Assembly: GCA_036501185.1 (NCBI GenBank)
Contig: DASYAU010000172.1
Span: 1-64,000, forward strand
DNA from: Korobacter sp036501185
GTDB taxonomy: Bacteria > Acidobacteriota > Terriglobia > Terriglobales > Acidobacteriaceae
Length of the DNA: 64,000 nt
Direction of reading: 5' to 3'
Shown: piece after piece, positions 1 to 8,305 of the stretch
How positions within the stretch are numbered: position 1 is the stretch's first letter
Layout of the letters: every line of letters starts with the position of its first letter
Notes under the pieces: generated by a model
What the model saw: only the letters and a program-made list of their open reading frames with translations
What the model was told of the DNA's origin: nothing
Database searches by the model: none
Program-made: the position numbers and the translations under genes

Positions 1-159
1 GGTAAGCTCGCGCCGGCCAATCCATGGAACGCGGTTGGTCTCGAGTGGATGGTACCTTCGCCGCCGCCGACCCATAACTTCGAGCAGACACCCGTCGTCA
101 CCTGGGAAGCCTACGATTACGAGAACCAGCCCCAGGAGGAGGTCCCCGTTGCAGGATAG
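1..159 (+). CDS. ctaD: Cytochrome c oxidase subunit I, C-terminal end (partial)
   Basis: This is the last 52 codons of a protein entering from the left edge, in frame 1, ending in TAG at 157. The tail contains NPWNAVGLEWMVPSPPPTHNF, which is typical of the C-terminus of the haem-copper oxidase catalytic subunit I. The protein would be the membrane subunit carrying haem a and the haem a3-CuB centre. The stop overlaps the start of the subunit III gene, so the two are translationally coupled and belong to one oxidase operon. Only the tail is visible, so the oxidase subtype (aa3 or similar) cannot be settled from here. Confidence 0.88.
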   Translation, partial: GKLAPANPWNAVGLEWMVPSPPPTHNFEQTPVVTWEAYDYENQPQEEVPVAG

Positions 160-838
160 CCAGGCCGTTGTAGCTTCCGAGCTGCAACATCACTTTCGCG
201 ACATGGAACAGCAGCGGGAAACCGCCACATTCGGCATGTGGGTTTTCCTCATCACCGAAATCATGTTCTTCGGTGGAATGTTCGCTGCCTACCTGATTTA
301 CCGGCTCTCGTACTACCAGTCATGGGTCGATGGCTCGAACCGCATGGACATCACCCTCGGCGCCACCAACACCGCCGTGCTGATCTGCTCCTCGTTGACC
401 ATGGCCATGGCGGTCCACTCCGCGCAACTCGGCCGACGCAAGCTGATCGTAGTCTTTCTCATTCTGACGCTCCTGCTCGGCGGGGTATTCCTCTGCATCA
501 AGGGTGTGGAATATCACGATCACTGGCTCAACCACGAGGTCCCTGGGCCGACCTTCTCTAATCTCGATCAGCACGGCGTCAGCAAGGGATGGGTCGATAC
601 GCCGCACACCTCACTTTACTTCGCCCTGTACTTTGCCATGACCGGCATGCACGCCCTGCACATGATCATCGGCGTCGGCTTGCTCACCTGGCTCATTATC
701 GCGGCCTCGAAAGGCAAGTTCACCTCGCGTTACTTTGCGCCGGTCGAAAACGTCGGCCTCTATTGGCACTTCGTCGATATTGTGTGGATTTACTTATTCC
801 CGCTGCTCTACTTGATCAGCAAAAAACACTCAGGGTAA
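149..838 (+). CDS. ctaE: Cytochrome c oxidase subunit III
   Basis: Subunit III of the haem-copper terminal oxidase, an inner-membrane protein that stabilises the catalytic core. The 229-residue product has five hydrophobic segments, at about residues 30-50, 65-90, 95-115, 155-185 and 200-225. It also has the family signatures HALHMIIG and WHFVDIVWIYLFPLLY. I chose the TTG at 149 because a strong AGGAGG lies just upstream (134-142). The longer reading back to 35 would add an Arg/Pro-rich tail that is really subunit I coding sequence in another frame. It overlaps ctaD by 11 nt and is followed by the subunit IV gene 6 nt later. Confidence 0.93.
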   Translation: MQDSQAVVASELQHHFRDMEQQRETATFGMWVFLITEIMFFGGMFAAYLIYRLSYYQSWVDGSNRMDITLGATNTAVLICSSLTMAMAVHSAQLGRRKLIVVFLILTLLLGGVFLCIKGVEYHDHWLNHEVPGPTFSNLDQHGVSKGWVDTPHTSLYFALYFAMTGMHALHMIIGVGLLTWLIIAASKGKFTSRYFAPVENVGLYWHFVDIVWIYLFPLLYLISKKHSG

Positions 839-844
839 TCGCAT

Positions 845-1168
845 ATGGCCCACGAAGAACTTTCCGCAAGCGGCGAACACATCGTTTCCCCGAAGCTATA
901 CGTAGTCGTCTTCCTTTTTTTGCTGCTGATGACCGGCCTTACGGTCTTCGCAGCATCCGTGGATCTCGGGTGGGCAAACCCTGTCGTGGCGCTCGTCATT
1001 GCCACCCTTAAGGCCACCACTGTCGTCCTCTTCTTCATGCACATAAAGTACAGTACGAGCATGACCAAGATGGTGATCATCGGCGCCCTGTTCTTCCTCT
1101 TCCTGCTCCTCGGCCTTACGCTGACGGATTATCTCTCGCGCCCGTGGATGGCTTACCCCAGCCACTAG
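845..1168 (+). CDS. ctaF: Cytochrome c oxidase subunit IV (bacterial type)
   Basis: A 107-residue membrane protein with three hydrophobic helices (about residues 18-38, 45-68 and 78-98). It carries the FFMHIKYS segment usual in bacterial cytochrome oxidase subunit IV (COX4-like) proteins. It lies 6 nt downstream of ctaE in the same operon, which is the expected order (I-III-IV). A strong rho-independent terminator follows at 1193-1216, so this is the last gene of the oxidase operon. The role of this subunit is accessory, in assembly or stability of the oxidase. The call rests on size, topology and context more than on catalytic residues. Confidence 0.9.
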   Translation: MAHEELSASGEHIVSPKLYVVVFLFLLLMTGLTVFAASVDLGWANPVVALVIATLKATTVVLFFMHIKYSTSMTKMVIIGALFFLFLLLGLTLTDYLSRPWMAYPSH

Positions 1169-1192
1169 CGCAAGTTCCACCTCACTCCCATT

Positions 1193-1216
1193 CCCGAGCT
1201 TTGGCTCGGGTTTTTT
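1193..1216 (+). terminator. Rho-independent terminator of the cytochrome oxidase operon
   Basis: A perfect 7-bp stem (CCCGAGC at 1193-1199 with GCTCGGG at 1204-1210), a short loop and a run of six T. It sits 25 nt after the ctaF stop. Confidence 0.9.
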
Positions 1217-1328
1217 GTGCCCCGGGTGCCGCGCCGACGGCCTAATTCGCGCGTTCGCCCCCTTTTCCGCAACTCCCTCCGCCGTTCCAAGCTATACTTT
1301 TTGCCAACACTACCGCTCGAGGCTCGCT

Positions 1329-2000
1329 ATGGCTTTCTGCACCAGTTGCGGTTCCACCATGGATCCCAACTCGCATTTCTGTACCAAGTGCGGCAATCAG
1401 GTCACTCCGTCTGCCGTTGCTCCAGCCGCCAATCCAGCCCAGTCTTACACTCCTCCGCCGCAGATCTACGCTCCGCAGGCGCAGCCCAACTCCGGTGGTG
1501 GCGCGATGAAAATCGTCCTCATCGTACTCGGCGTGTTGGTGGTGATCGGCCTGCTGGGAATCATCGGGGTCATCGGTGTAGTGCACCACGCCCGCAGGCG
1601 CTTCATCAATCACTCCTACATCACCGAGAACGGCAGAAACTCCAGCGTGGAAACTCCCTTCGGACGCGCCTCCACCTCGCAGTCCGATGCCAAGTCCGTC
1701 GCCCGCCAGATCGGCGTAGACGTCTATCCCGGCGCAAAAGGCGGCGAGAGCAGCACGTCGCAGTTCGGCAAAATGACTACCGCCAGCGTTAAGCTCACTA
1801 CGCCCGACTCCGTGGACAGGGTCGCCGCCTTCTACAAATCACATTATCCGCACGCCATGGTTTCGCAGGAAGCTGAGAATAAATTTACGCTGGTGAACTC
1901 CGACGATCAGGGAACCCTCACCATCGAGGCCGAGAATGACGGAGACGCCACCCGGATCGAGATCTCCAAAGTTGGTGGCCTGAAGATCAACGTTCACTGA
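1329..2000 (+). CDS. Zinc-ribbon, single-pass membrane protein of unknown function
   Basis: The 223-residue product begins with a zinc ribbon (MAFCTSCGS and FCTKCGNQ, two CxxC knuckles within the first 25 residues). A Pro/Ala/Gln-rich linker follows. Next comes one membrane helix (about residues 57-80, rich in Ile/Val/Leu/Gly), a basic stop-transfer patch (HHARRR) and a C-terminal domain of about 130 residues. I chose the ATG at 1329 because the zinc ribbon starts there; a TATACT hexamer at 1293 may be its -10. Small zinc-ribbon proteins of this layout are common in Acidobacteria but have no assigned activity. It stands alone between two terminators, so context gives no clue to its function. 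Confidence 0.82.
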   Translation: MAFCTSCGSTMDPNSHFCTKCGNQVTPSAVAPAANPAQSYTPPPQIYAPQAQPNSGGGAMKIVLIVLGVLVVIGLLGIIGVIGVVHHARRRFINHSYITENGRNSSVETPFGRASTSQSDAKSVARQIGVDVYPGAKGGESSTSQFGKMTTASVKLTTPDSVDRVAAFYKSHYPHAMVSQEAENKFTLVNSDDQGTLTIEAENDGDATRIEISKVGGLKINVH

Positions 2001-2023
2001 CATCTACTTTCCCATGCAACCCG

Positions 2024-2045
2024 AGCCCGCTTCCGGCGGGCTTTT
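2024..2045 (+). terminator. Rho-independent terminator after the zinc-ribbon gene
   Basis: A 7-bp stem AGCCCGC (2024-2030) / GCGGGCT (2036-2042) around TTCCG, ending in a short T run (2042-2045). Confidence 0.8.
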
Positions 2046-2099
2046 CCTTGCACAACGCAAACCGCCTCGCGGCCATCCTTATATATAAGGAAGCACGTC

Positions 2100-3212
2100 G
2101 TGAATAACTTGCGCCATCCCGCTGACCGTGTGCAGATCGAACGCGTAGATGTCGCTGCCTATACCGTTCCGACGGATGCTCCCGAATCCGATGGCACTTT
2201 GCAGTGGGATAAGACCACTCTCGTGCTTGTGCACATCACGGCAGGAATGTGGCGCGGTCTCGGCTACACCTATGCCGATCAGGCTACCGCCGACCTTATC
2301 CAAGACACGCTGGTTCCCGAGATCCTGCACCGTAATGCCTTCGATATTCCGCTTCTCTGGCGTTGCATGGTCGATCGTATTCGTAATCTCGGTCGCCCGG
2401 GTATTTCGTCGATGGCAATCTCCGCTGTCGACGTTGCTCTTTGGGATTTGAAAGCCCGCATCCTCGACGTGCCTCTCGTCTCTCTACTCGGCACCGCGCG
2501 AGATACCATCACCGTCTACGGCAGCGGCGGATTTTGTTCCTACACCGCGCAGCAGCTCGAAGATCAATTTCTCGCTTGGCTGGAGAAGGGAATTCACCTC
2601 TTCAAAATGAAAGTCGGCCGCGACGCTCGCGCCGACACCCACCGCGTTCGCCATGCCCATGAAGTGATCGGTCCCACCAACGAACTCATGGTCGACGCCA
2701 ATGGTGCCTATACGCGCAAAATGGCGCTGCTCCAGGCCGAGCGTTTCGCCGACCAGCGTGTCTGCTGGTTCGAAGAGCCTGTTTCCTCCGACGATCTCGA
2801 AGGCCTTCGTGTCCTGCGCAATCGTGCCCCCGCCGGCATGGACATCGCCGCCGGAGAATACGGCTACGACGCCTATTATTTCCGACGCATGATTGAAGCC
2901 GGCTCCGTCGACGTCCTCCAGGCCGATGCCACCCGTTGCGGTGGCGTCACCGGTTTCCTGCAAGCCGCCAATCTCTGCGCGGGATGGGGCATTCCGCTCT
3001 CCTCGCATACTGCGCCCGGCATCCACATGCACCTTGGCTGCGCCTGCGACGCCGTCCGCCATCTCGAGTACTTCCACGATCACGAACGCATCGAACGCAT
3101 GTTTTTCGCCGGGAACGTTGAAGTCACGAACGGTGTGCTTCGTCCCGACCTTGCACGGCCCGGTCTGGGCCTTGAGTTCAAGCTGGCTGACGCAAAGCGC
3201 TTCGCGGCGTAA
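2100..3212 (+). CDS. Mandelate racemase / muconate lactonizing family enzyme (enolase superfamily)
   Basis: A 370-residue acid-sugar dehydratase or racemase-type enzyme. The family landmarks are visible in order. There is a catalytic lysine in FKMKVG, and metal ligands in VDANGAY (Asp), WFEEPV (Glu) and IAAGEYG (Glu). An Asp lies in QADATRCGG and a catalytic His in PLSSHTAPG. Such enzymes abstract the alpha proton of a carboxylate using Mg2+. The substrate cannot be told from sequence. The start is the GTG at 2100 behind AAGGAAG. The next gene, a 2-hydroxyacid oxidoreductase, begins 27 nt after the stop. The pair may therefore handle related hydroxy- or sugar acids (inference). Confidence 0.88.
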   Translation: MNNLRHPADRVQIERVDVAAYTVPTDAPESDGTLQWDKTTLVLVHITAGMWRGLGYTYADQATADLIQDTLVPEILHRNAFDIPLLWRCMVDRIRNLGRPGISSMAISAVDVALWDLKARILDVPLVSLLGTARDTITVYGSGGFCSYTAQQLEDQFLAWLEKGIHLFKMKVGRDARADTHRVRHAHEVIGPTNELMVDANGAYTRKMALLQAERFADQRVCWFEEPVSSDDLEGLRVLRNRAPAGMDIAAGEYGYDAYYFRRMIEAGSVDVLQADATRCGGVTGFLQAANLCAGWGIPLSSHTAPGIHMHLGCACDAVRHLEYFHDHERIERMFFAGNVEVTNGVLRPDLARPGLGLEFKLADAKRFAA

Positions 3213-3239
3213 CATCGGCCTTTGAGGAATCAGGAGCAA

Positions 3240-6200
3240 ATGTCTACCGAGAACCTCGTCTCCTTGCAGCCCGTTCCCTTCGATCCCACCAACATCGGCA
3301 GCCCCAAACCCGCCGAGGTCGATTCCGTTCGCCTCGAACAGCGCCTCCGCTCCGAGCTCCGCGGCGAAGTCCGCTTCGATAATGGTACCCGTGCCCTTTA
3401 CGCCACCGACGGCTCCAACTACCGCCAGGTTCCCATCGGTGTCGTCATCCCGAAGAACGATGACGACGTTCGCGCCACCCTCGCCGCCTGCCGCGAGTTC
3501 GGCGCGCCCATCCTCGCCCGAGGAGGAGGCACCAGCCTCGCCGGCCAGTGCTGCAATGTCGCCGTCGTCATGGACTTCTCGAAGTACATGAACAAAATCC
3601 TGGAACTCAACCAGGACGAGAAGTTCGCGCGCGTCCAGCCCGGCATTGTTCTCGATGAAGTGCGCAAAGCCGCCGTCAAAGTTGGCCTCACTTTCGGCCC
3701 CGATCCTGCCACCCACAACCATTGCACTCTCGGCGGCATGATCGGCAACAACTCCTGCGGCACCCACTCCGTAATGGCCGGCAAGACCGTCGACAACATT
3801 CACGAGCTCCGCGTCCTCACCTACGAAGGCCTCGAACTTACCGTCGGCAAGACCTCCGACACCGAATTCCAGCGGATCATCTCCGCAGGTGGACGTCGCG
3901 GCGAAATCTATCAATCGCTCCGCGACATCGGTCACCAGTATGCGAATCTCATTCGCACCAGATATCCCAAGATCCCCCGCCGCGTCTCCGGCTACAACCT
4001 CGACGATCTTCTCCCCGAGAACGACTTCCACATCGCGCGCGCCCTCGTCGGCAGCGAATGCACCTGCGTCATCGTCCTCGAGGCCAAGCTGCGCCTCGTC
4101 CACAATCCGGAGCACCGCACGCTCGTCGTCCTCGGCTATAAAGACATTTACCTCGCCGCCGACCACGTTCCCGAAATCTTGCCCTTCGGCCCCATTGCCC
4201 TCGAAGCCATCGATGGCAATCTGGTGAACGACATTCGCCAGAAGAACCTGCACGTCCGCGATCTCTCTCTGCTTCCCGAAGGCGACGGCTTCCTTCTCGT
4301 CGAGTTCGGTGCCGATACTCGCAACGAGGCGGACGAAAAAGCTCGAGGCATGATGGACGCGCTCAAGAAAAAATCCGACGCGCCCAATATGAAGTTCTAC
4401 GACGACAAGAAGCAGGAATCGCTCGTCTGGGAGATCCGCGAATCCGGCCTCGGCGCCACCGCCTTCGTCCCTGGTAAGCCCTTTACGTGGGAAGGCTGGG
4501 AGGACTCCGCCGTTCCACCCGAAAAAATGGGTCAGTACCTGCGCAAGCTCTGCGATCTCTACCAGAAATACGAATACACCGGCGCGTTCTACGGCCACTT
4601 CGGCCAGGGCTGTCTCCACACGCGCATCAACTTCGATCTCGAAACCGCTCCCGGCATCAAGAAATATCACTCGTTCGTCGAAGAAGCCGCCGATCTCGTC
4701 GTCAGCTTCGGAGGCTCGCTCTCCGGCGAACACGGCGATGGCCAATCCCGCGCCGAGCTCCTCCCCAAGATGTTCGGCCCCGAACTCATCGAAGCCTTCC
4801 GTAAATTCAAAGGCACTTGGGACCCGAAGTGGAAGATGAATCCCGGCAAGGTCGTCAACGCCTATCGTGTCGACGAAAATCTTCGCCTTGGCGCCCACTA
4901 CCATCCATGGGAACCCGAGACTCACTTCAAATTCATGGAAGACCGCGGCAGCTTTGCCCGTGCTGCGCTGCGTTGTGTTGGTGTCGGCGAGTGCCGTCGC
5001 CACGAAAACAAAACCATGTGTCCGAGCTACCGCGTCACCATGGAAGAGAAGCACAGCACCCGCGGCCGTGCGCACATGCTCTTCGAAATGATGCAAGGCG
5101 AGGTCATCACCGACGGATGGAAGAGCGAAGCCGTCAAAGAATCGTTGGACCTCTGCCTCTCCTGCAAAGGCTGCAAGGGAGACTGCCCTGTCAACGTCGA
5201 CATGGCCACCTATAAGGCCGAATTCCTCTCGCACTATTACGACGGCCGCCTTCGTCCGCGCCAAGCCTACGCCTTCGGACTCATTCACAACTGGGCGCGT
5301 CTCGCTTCACTCGCACCCGGCCTCGTGAATCTCGCTACCCAAACCCCCGGCCTCAGCGCGATCGCGAAATTTATCGCAGGCATTCCCCAACAGCGCAAAA
5401 TCCCCCCTTTCGCGCCGAATACATTCCAAAGCATAGTCCGCAGCCGGGCGGGGAAGAACCCGAATGCGCCGAAAGTCATGCTCTGGCCTGACACTTTCAA
5501 CAACCACTTCTTCCCCGACACCGCCCTCGCCGCGCTCGACTGTCTCGAAGCCACCGGTTTCCAGGTCGTTGTTCCGCAAGCCGACGTCTGCTGCGGACGC
5601 CCGCTTTATGACTTCGGTATGCTCGATCACGCCAAGCGCCTGCTCGTCAAAACCATGTCCACCCTGCGCGATGAAATCGACGCTGGCCTTCCCATCGTCT
5701 TCCTCGAACCCAGTTGCGCCAGCGTCTTCCGCGACGAGCTCGTGAACCTCTTTCCCTCAGACCCGCGAGCCACGCGCCTGAAAGAGCAAACCTATCTCCT
5801 CGGCGACTTCCTCAACAACTTCGCCAAGGAGACTCCGCTTCCCGCGCTGCACCGCAAAGTGCTCGCCCATGCCCATTGCCATCACAAAGCGGTCCTCGGC
5901 ATCGACAACGAAAAGAAACTCTTCGACCGCCTGGGCGTCGACTACGAACTCCCCAACAACGGCTGCTGTGGAATGGCTGGCTCCTTCGGCTTCGAAAACC
6001 AGGAGAAGTACGAGATGTCCGTCGCCGTCGGCGAGCACGAACTTCTTCCCAAGGTCCGCTCCGCCCAGCGCGACACCATCGTCGTTGCTGAGGGCTTCAG
6101 TTGCCGCGAACAGATCTCCCAGGAAACCGACCGCCACGCCCTCCATCCCGCAGAGCTTCTGGAGATGGCGATCCACGAGGGCCCCGACGGTCCCACGTCC

Positions 6201-6326
6201 GATCTCCCCGAAACGCGGATCATCGAACGCCGCCGCCACGCCATTCGCAACTCCATGCTCAAATCCGCTGCCATCCTGGCTGGCGCAGGAATCGCCGCCT
6301 TCCTGTTGTGGCGCAAACTTAGGTGA
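3240..6326 (+). CDS. FAD- and 4Fe-4S-binding 2-hydroxyacid dehydrogenase (YdiJ / D-2-hydroxyglutarate type)
   Basis: A 1028-residue multidomain oxidoreductase. An FAD-binding PCMH-type domain (about residues 50-290; GGGTSLAGQCC) and an FAD-oxidase C-terminal domain (to about 550; GSLSGEHGDG) come first. Two 4Fe-4S motifs follow (around 578, CVGVGECRRHE..CP; around 638, CLSCKGCKGDCP). Two CCG domains end the protein (CCGRPLYDFG near 783, CCGMAGSFGFE near 907). This order and length match the YdiJ-like family, which oxidises D-2-hydroxyacids such as D-2-hydroxyglutarate or D-lactate and passes electrons to the respiratory chain. The extreme C-terminus carries a hydrophobic helix (SAAILAGAGIAAFLLW) followed by RKLR, suggesting a membrane anchor. 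I chose the ATG at 3240 behind AGGAG over the TTG at 3222. Confidence 0.9.
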   Translation: MSTENLVSLQPVPFDPTNIGSPKPAEVDSVRLEQRLRSELRGEVRFDNGTRALYATDGSNYRQVPIGVVIPKNDDDVRATLAACREFGAPILARGGGTSLAGQCCNVAVVMDFSKYMNKILELNQDEKFARVQPGIVLDEVRKAAVKVGLTFGPDPATHNHCTLGGMIGNNSCGTHSVMAGKTVDNIHELRVLTYEGLELTVGKTSDTEFQRIISAGGRRGEIYQSLRDIGHQYANLIRTRYPKIPRRVSGYNLDDLLPENDFHIARALVGSECTCVIVLEAKLRLVHNPEHRTLVVLGYKDIYLAADHVPEILPFGPIALEAIDGNLVNDIRQKNLHVRDLSLLPEGDGFLLVEFGADTRNEADEKARGMMDALKKKSDAPNMKFYDDKKQESLVWEIRESGLGATAFVPGKPFTWEGWEDSAVPPEKMGQYLRKLCDLYQKYEYTGAFYGHFGQGCLHTRINFDLETAPGIKKYHSFVEEAADLVVSFGGSLSGEHGDGQSRAELLPKMFGPELIEAFRKFKGTWDPKWKMNPGKVVNAYRVDENLRLGAHYHPWEPETHFKFMEDRGSFARAALRCVGVGECRRHENKTMCPSYRVTMEEKHSTRGRAHMLFEMMQGEVITDGWKSEAVKESLDLCLSCKGCKGDCPVNVDMATYKAEFLSHYYDGRLRPRQAYAFGLIHNWARLASLAPGLVNLATQTPGLSAIAKFIAGIPQQRKIPPFAPNTFQSIVRSRAGKNPNAPKVMLWPDTFNNHFFPDTALAALDCLEATGFQVVVPQADVCCGRPLYDFGMLDHAKRLLVKTMSTLRDEIDAGLPIVFLEPSCASVFRDELVNLFPSDPRATRLKEQTYLLGDFLNNFAKETPLPALHRKVLAHAHCHHKAVLGIDNEKKLFDRLGVDYELPNNGCCGMAGSFGFENQEKYEMSVAVGEHELLPKVRSAQRDTIVVAEGFSCREQISQETDRHALHPAELLEMAIHEGPDGPTSDLPETRIIERRRHAIRNSMLKSAAILAGAGIAAFLLWRKLR

Positions 6327-6336
6327 CCAAATACCC

Positions 6337-6365
6337 TTGACAAGCATCCAATTTTGTACATAAAT
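6337..6365 (+). promoter_or_regulatory. Promoter of the toxin-antitoxin pair
   Basis: A consensus -35 TTGACA (6337-6342), a 17-bp spacer and a -10-like ATAAAT (6360-6365) directly upstream of the antitoxin gene. The spacing is ideal, and the -10 is buried inside the palindrome at 6354-6373. Confidence 0.7.
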
Positions 6366-6373
6366 ATGTACAA
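6354..6373. promoter_or_regulatory. Palindromic operator, likely bound by the antitoxin
   Basis: A perfect inverted repeat TTGTACATA-AA-TATGTACAA: 9-bp arms with a 2-bp centre. It covers the -10 region of the toxin-antitoxin promoter and lies 10 nt before the first gene. Its position fits the autorepression known for type II antitoxins. That the protein binds here is inference. Confidence 0.75.
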
Positions 6374-6382
6374 GAATGGAGG

Positions 6383-6823
6383 ATGATGAGCGTTCGTCAG
6401 GTAGTCCCGGATCTCGGACTCGATCTTCGCAAGATGCCCGACCTAAGCGATGCCAAGACCCGGGCCCGGCTCAGCCCTCCGGCCATCACCGCTTTCCTGC
6501 GGATTGTTGAACATTGGGGCCTGAAAAACGAGCAAGCCATGGCGCTCCTCGGCGGCATGTCCAACGGTAAGTACCACAGCCTGAAACGCCAGCGGACGGT
6601 CATTCTCGGTCAGGACGAACTGACCCGCATCTCGTACCTGATTGGCATCTTCAAATCGCTCAACATTCTGTTCAGCGCGAAGCTTGCCAACCAGTGGGTG
6701 CAGCTCGAAAACACGAATCCCATGTTCAAGGGGGCCGCTCCCATCCAGGTTATGGTGCGTATCGGGATGCCGGCCCTCATGGAAACCCGGCGCCTGCTCG
6801 ACAGTCGCCGCGGCGGACGCTAG
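6383..6823 (+). CDS. Antitoxin, Xre/MbcA/ParS family (DUF2384 type)
   Basis: A 146-residue (or 145 from the second ATG at 6386) helical DNA-binding antitoxin. Its C-terminal half has the ParS/MbcA-type toxin-binding layout: YLIGIFKSLNILF, NQWVQLENTNPMFKGAAPIQ and then a terminal helix. The family neutralises RES-domain toxins and represses its own promoter. The stop TAG shares a base with the GTG start of the toxin gene (TAGTG at 6821), a tight coupling usual for such modules. GGAGG abuts the first ATG, so translation may start at 6386. The promoter and 20-bp palindrome just upstream support autoregulation. Confidence 0.87.
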   Translation: MMSVRQVVPDLGLDLRKMPDLSDAKTRARLSPPAITAFLRIVEHWGLKNEQAMALLGGMSNGKYHSLKRQRTVILGQDELTRISYLIGIFKSLNILFSAKLANQWVQLENTNPMFKGAAPIQVMVRIGMPALMETRRLLDSRRGGR

Positions 6824-7500
6824 TGCCGCCTGTCACTCTCTTAGACCAGCGCAACACCCACCGTCTCATCCCTGCCCAGTACGCCGATGACGGCGCTTCC
6901 GTCCTGGCCCGCCTCACCGACGACGAAGAGACCCTCGACGGCATCTTCGAACTCGACAACGCCACCAACGATCGTCTGCTCGCCGAAACCGACCTGCTCA
7001 ACGGTATTGACGTGCGCGAACTGGTCTTCGGCATCCCCAGCTATCGCATTATCAACGCGGCGTTCTGCCACGCTTCGCCCAACGGAACGCGCTTCGCCTC
7101 CAGCACCAGGGGCGCCTGGTACGCAGCCTTCGAGATTGAAACCTCCCAGGCGGAAGTCTCCTACCATCGCCGAAAGTGGCTAGCCGAAATCGCTTGGGAA
7201 GAGGAAGAGATTTCCGATTACGTGGATTACCTCGCCGACTGTCACGCCGACTTCCACGACCTGCGCGGTACGAAGCAGCACCGGGACTGTCTCGATCCCG
7301 ACAGCTATGCCGCTTCGCAGGCGCTTGCGGCCACGCTCCTCGCCAACGGGTCGGCGGGTATCGCGTACCCAAGTGTGCGCCACTCAAAAGGCACCTGTCT
7401 GGCGTGCTTCCGTCCAGTCCTCGTCACCAACGTTCATCGCGGCACGAACTATCGCTTCGTTTTTCAGGGGAGCGCCGTTCCGAAGATCACCCGCTTCTAA
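6823..7500 (+). CDS. RES-domain toxin (NAD+-degrading type)
   Basis: A 225-residue RES family protein. The conserved Arg-Tyr-Glu-Ser set can be followed: an Arg in RFASSTRGAWYAA, a Glu in SQAEVSYH and a Ser in GIAYPSVR. Characterised RES toxins (MbcT and related) destroy NAD+ by phosphorolysis or hydrolysis, and are held inactive by an Xre/MbcA antitoxin like the one encoded immediately upstream. The start is GTG at 6823, overlapping the antitoxin stop by one base. Hence this is a type II toxin-antitoxin system. No terminator was seen before the next gene, which has its own promoter. Confidence 0.87.
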   Translation: MPPVTLLDQRNTHRLIPAQYADDGASVLARLTDDEETLDGIFELDNATNDRLLAETDLLNGIDVRELVFGIPSYRIINAAFCHASPNGTRFASSTRGAWYAAFEIETSQAEVSYHRRKWLAEIAWEEEEISDYVDYLADCHADFHDLRGTKQHRDCLDPDSYAASQALAATLLANGSAGIAYPSVRHSKGTCLACFRPVLVTNVHRGTNYRFVFQGSAVPKITRF

Positions 7501-7600
7501 CCGGCGCGTTGTCATCTCGATTCATGCCATTTCTGCGAAACTTAGGTTAAAACTCTATGAATCGTCGCTTTTCGAAGAGAGCAACTGCGCCCTCTTTCGC

Positions 7601-7606
7601 TACAAT
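7601..7606 (+). promoter_or_regulatory. -10 element of a likely leaderless response-regulator transcript
   Basis: TACAAT begins 12 nt before the GTG start at 7613. No ribosome binding site fits between them, so transcription may begin on the start codon. Confidence 0.5.
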
Positions 7607-7612
7607 GACCTC

Positions 7613-8305
7613 GTGAAACAAACGATTTTTGTCGTCGAAGACGATGCCGATATCGCTCGGCTGGTGCGCTATCACCTGGAAGGCGCGGGCTTTGCTGTTC
7701 GAACATTTCTCACCGGAAACGGCGTAATTCCCGAGTCCGAAAAAACCCCACCTTCGCTTTTCCTTCTTGACATCATGGTGCCCGGACACGATGGCCTCGA
7801 TATCTGCCGTCAAATCCGCAACAACCGCAACATCGCGATGACGCCGGTGATCTTCCTCACCGCCAAAACGTCGGAAGCCGACAAAATCGCCGGTCTCGAT
7901 CTCGGCGCTGATGATTACATTGCCAAGCCCTTCAGCCCGCGCGAACTGATCGCCCGCGTGAAGGCGGTGCTCCGCCGCTTCGAGCGCCCGTTGCCGCCCG
8001 CCGTCGTTACCGCCGGCGACATTGTCATCGACAACGGCGCCATGACGCTCACCGTCCGCGGCAATCTCGTTACCACCACCGCCACGGAATTTCGTCTCCT
8101 CGAGTATCTCGCCCGTCATCCCGGCCGCGTCTTTACCCGCGACCAACTCCTTGACGCCGTCTGGCGCGAAACTCACTACGTCACTCCGCGCTCCGTCGAT
8201 GTTTACGTTCGCCGGATTCGTGAGAAGATTGAGGAGAATCCCGAGGAACCCCGCTATCTCAAGACCGTTCGCGGGGCCGGCTATCGGTTCGAGGTACCGA
8301 AGTGA
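7613..8305 (+). CDS. OmpR/PhoB-family response regulator
   Basis: A 230-residue two-component response regulator. The receiver domain (about 1-120) has the acidic pair EDD near the N-terminus, the phosphoacceptor Asp at about residue 53 (LLDIMVPGHDG), a Thr in LTAK and a Lys in YIAKPFSP. A winged-helix DNA-binding domain follows (about 130-228; TATEFRLLEYLARHPGRVFTRDQLLDAVW and the RRIREKIE recognition region). I chose the GTG at 7613, where the receiver fold begins. It overlaps the sensor kinase gene by 4 nt. Similarity to PhoB and the presence of a pst locus 9 kb away make phosphate control plausible but unproven. Confidence 0.9.
   Translation: MKQTIFVVEDDADIARLVRYHLEGAGFAVRTFLTGNGVIPESEKTPPSLFLLDIMVPGHDGLDICRQIRNNRNIAMTPVIFLTAKTSEADKIAGLDLGADDYIAKPFSPRELIARVKAVLRRFERPLPPAVVTAGDIVIDNGAMTLTVRGNLVTTTATEFRLLEYLARHPGRVFTRDQLLDAVWRETHYVTPRSVDVYVRRIREKIEENPEEPRYLKTVRGAGYRFEVPK

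Noticed and set aside
2484..5288. 934-codon open frame on the minus strand
   Set aside because: It is antisense to the enolase-superfamily gene and the FAD/Fe-S dehydrogenase, both with clear catalytic motifs. The product is a low-complexity Ala/Gly/Val/Glu/Asp mix. Such long antisense frames arise from strong C/G third-position bias.
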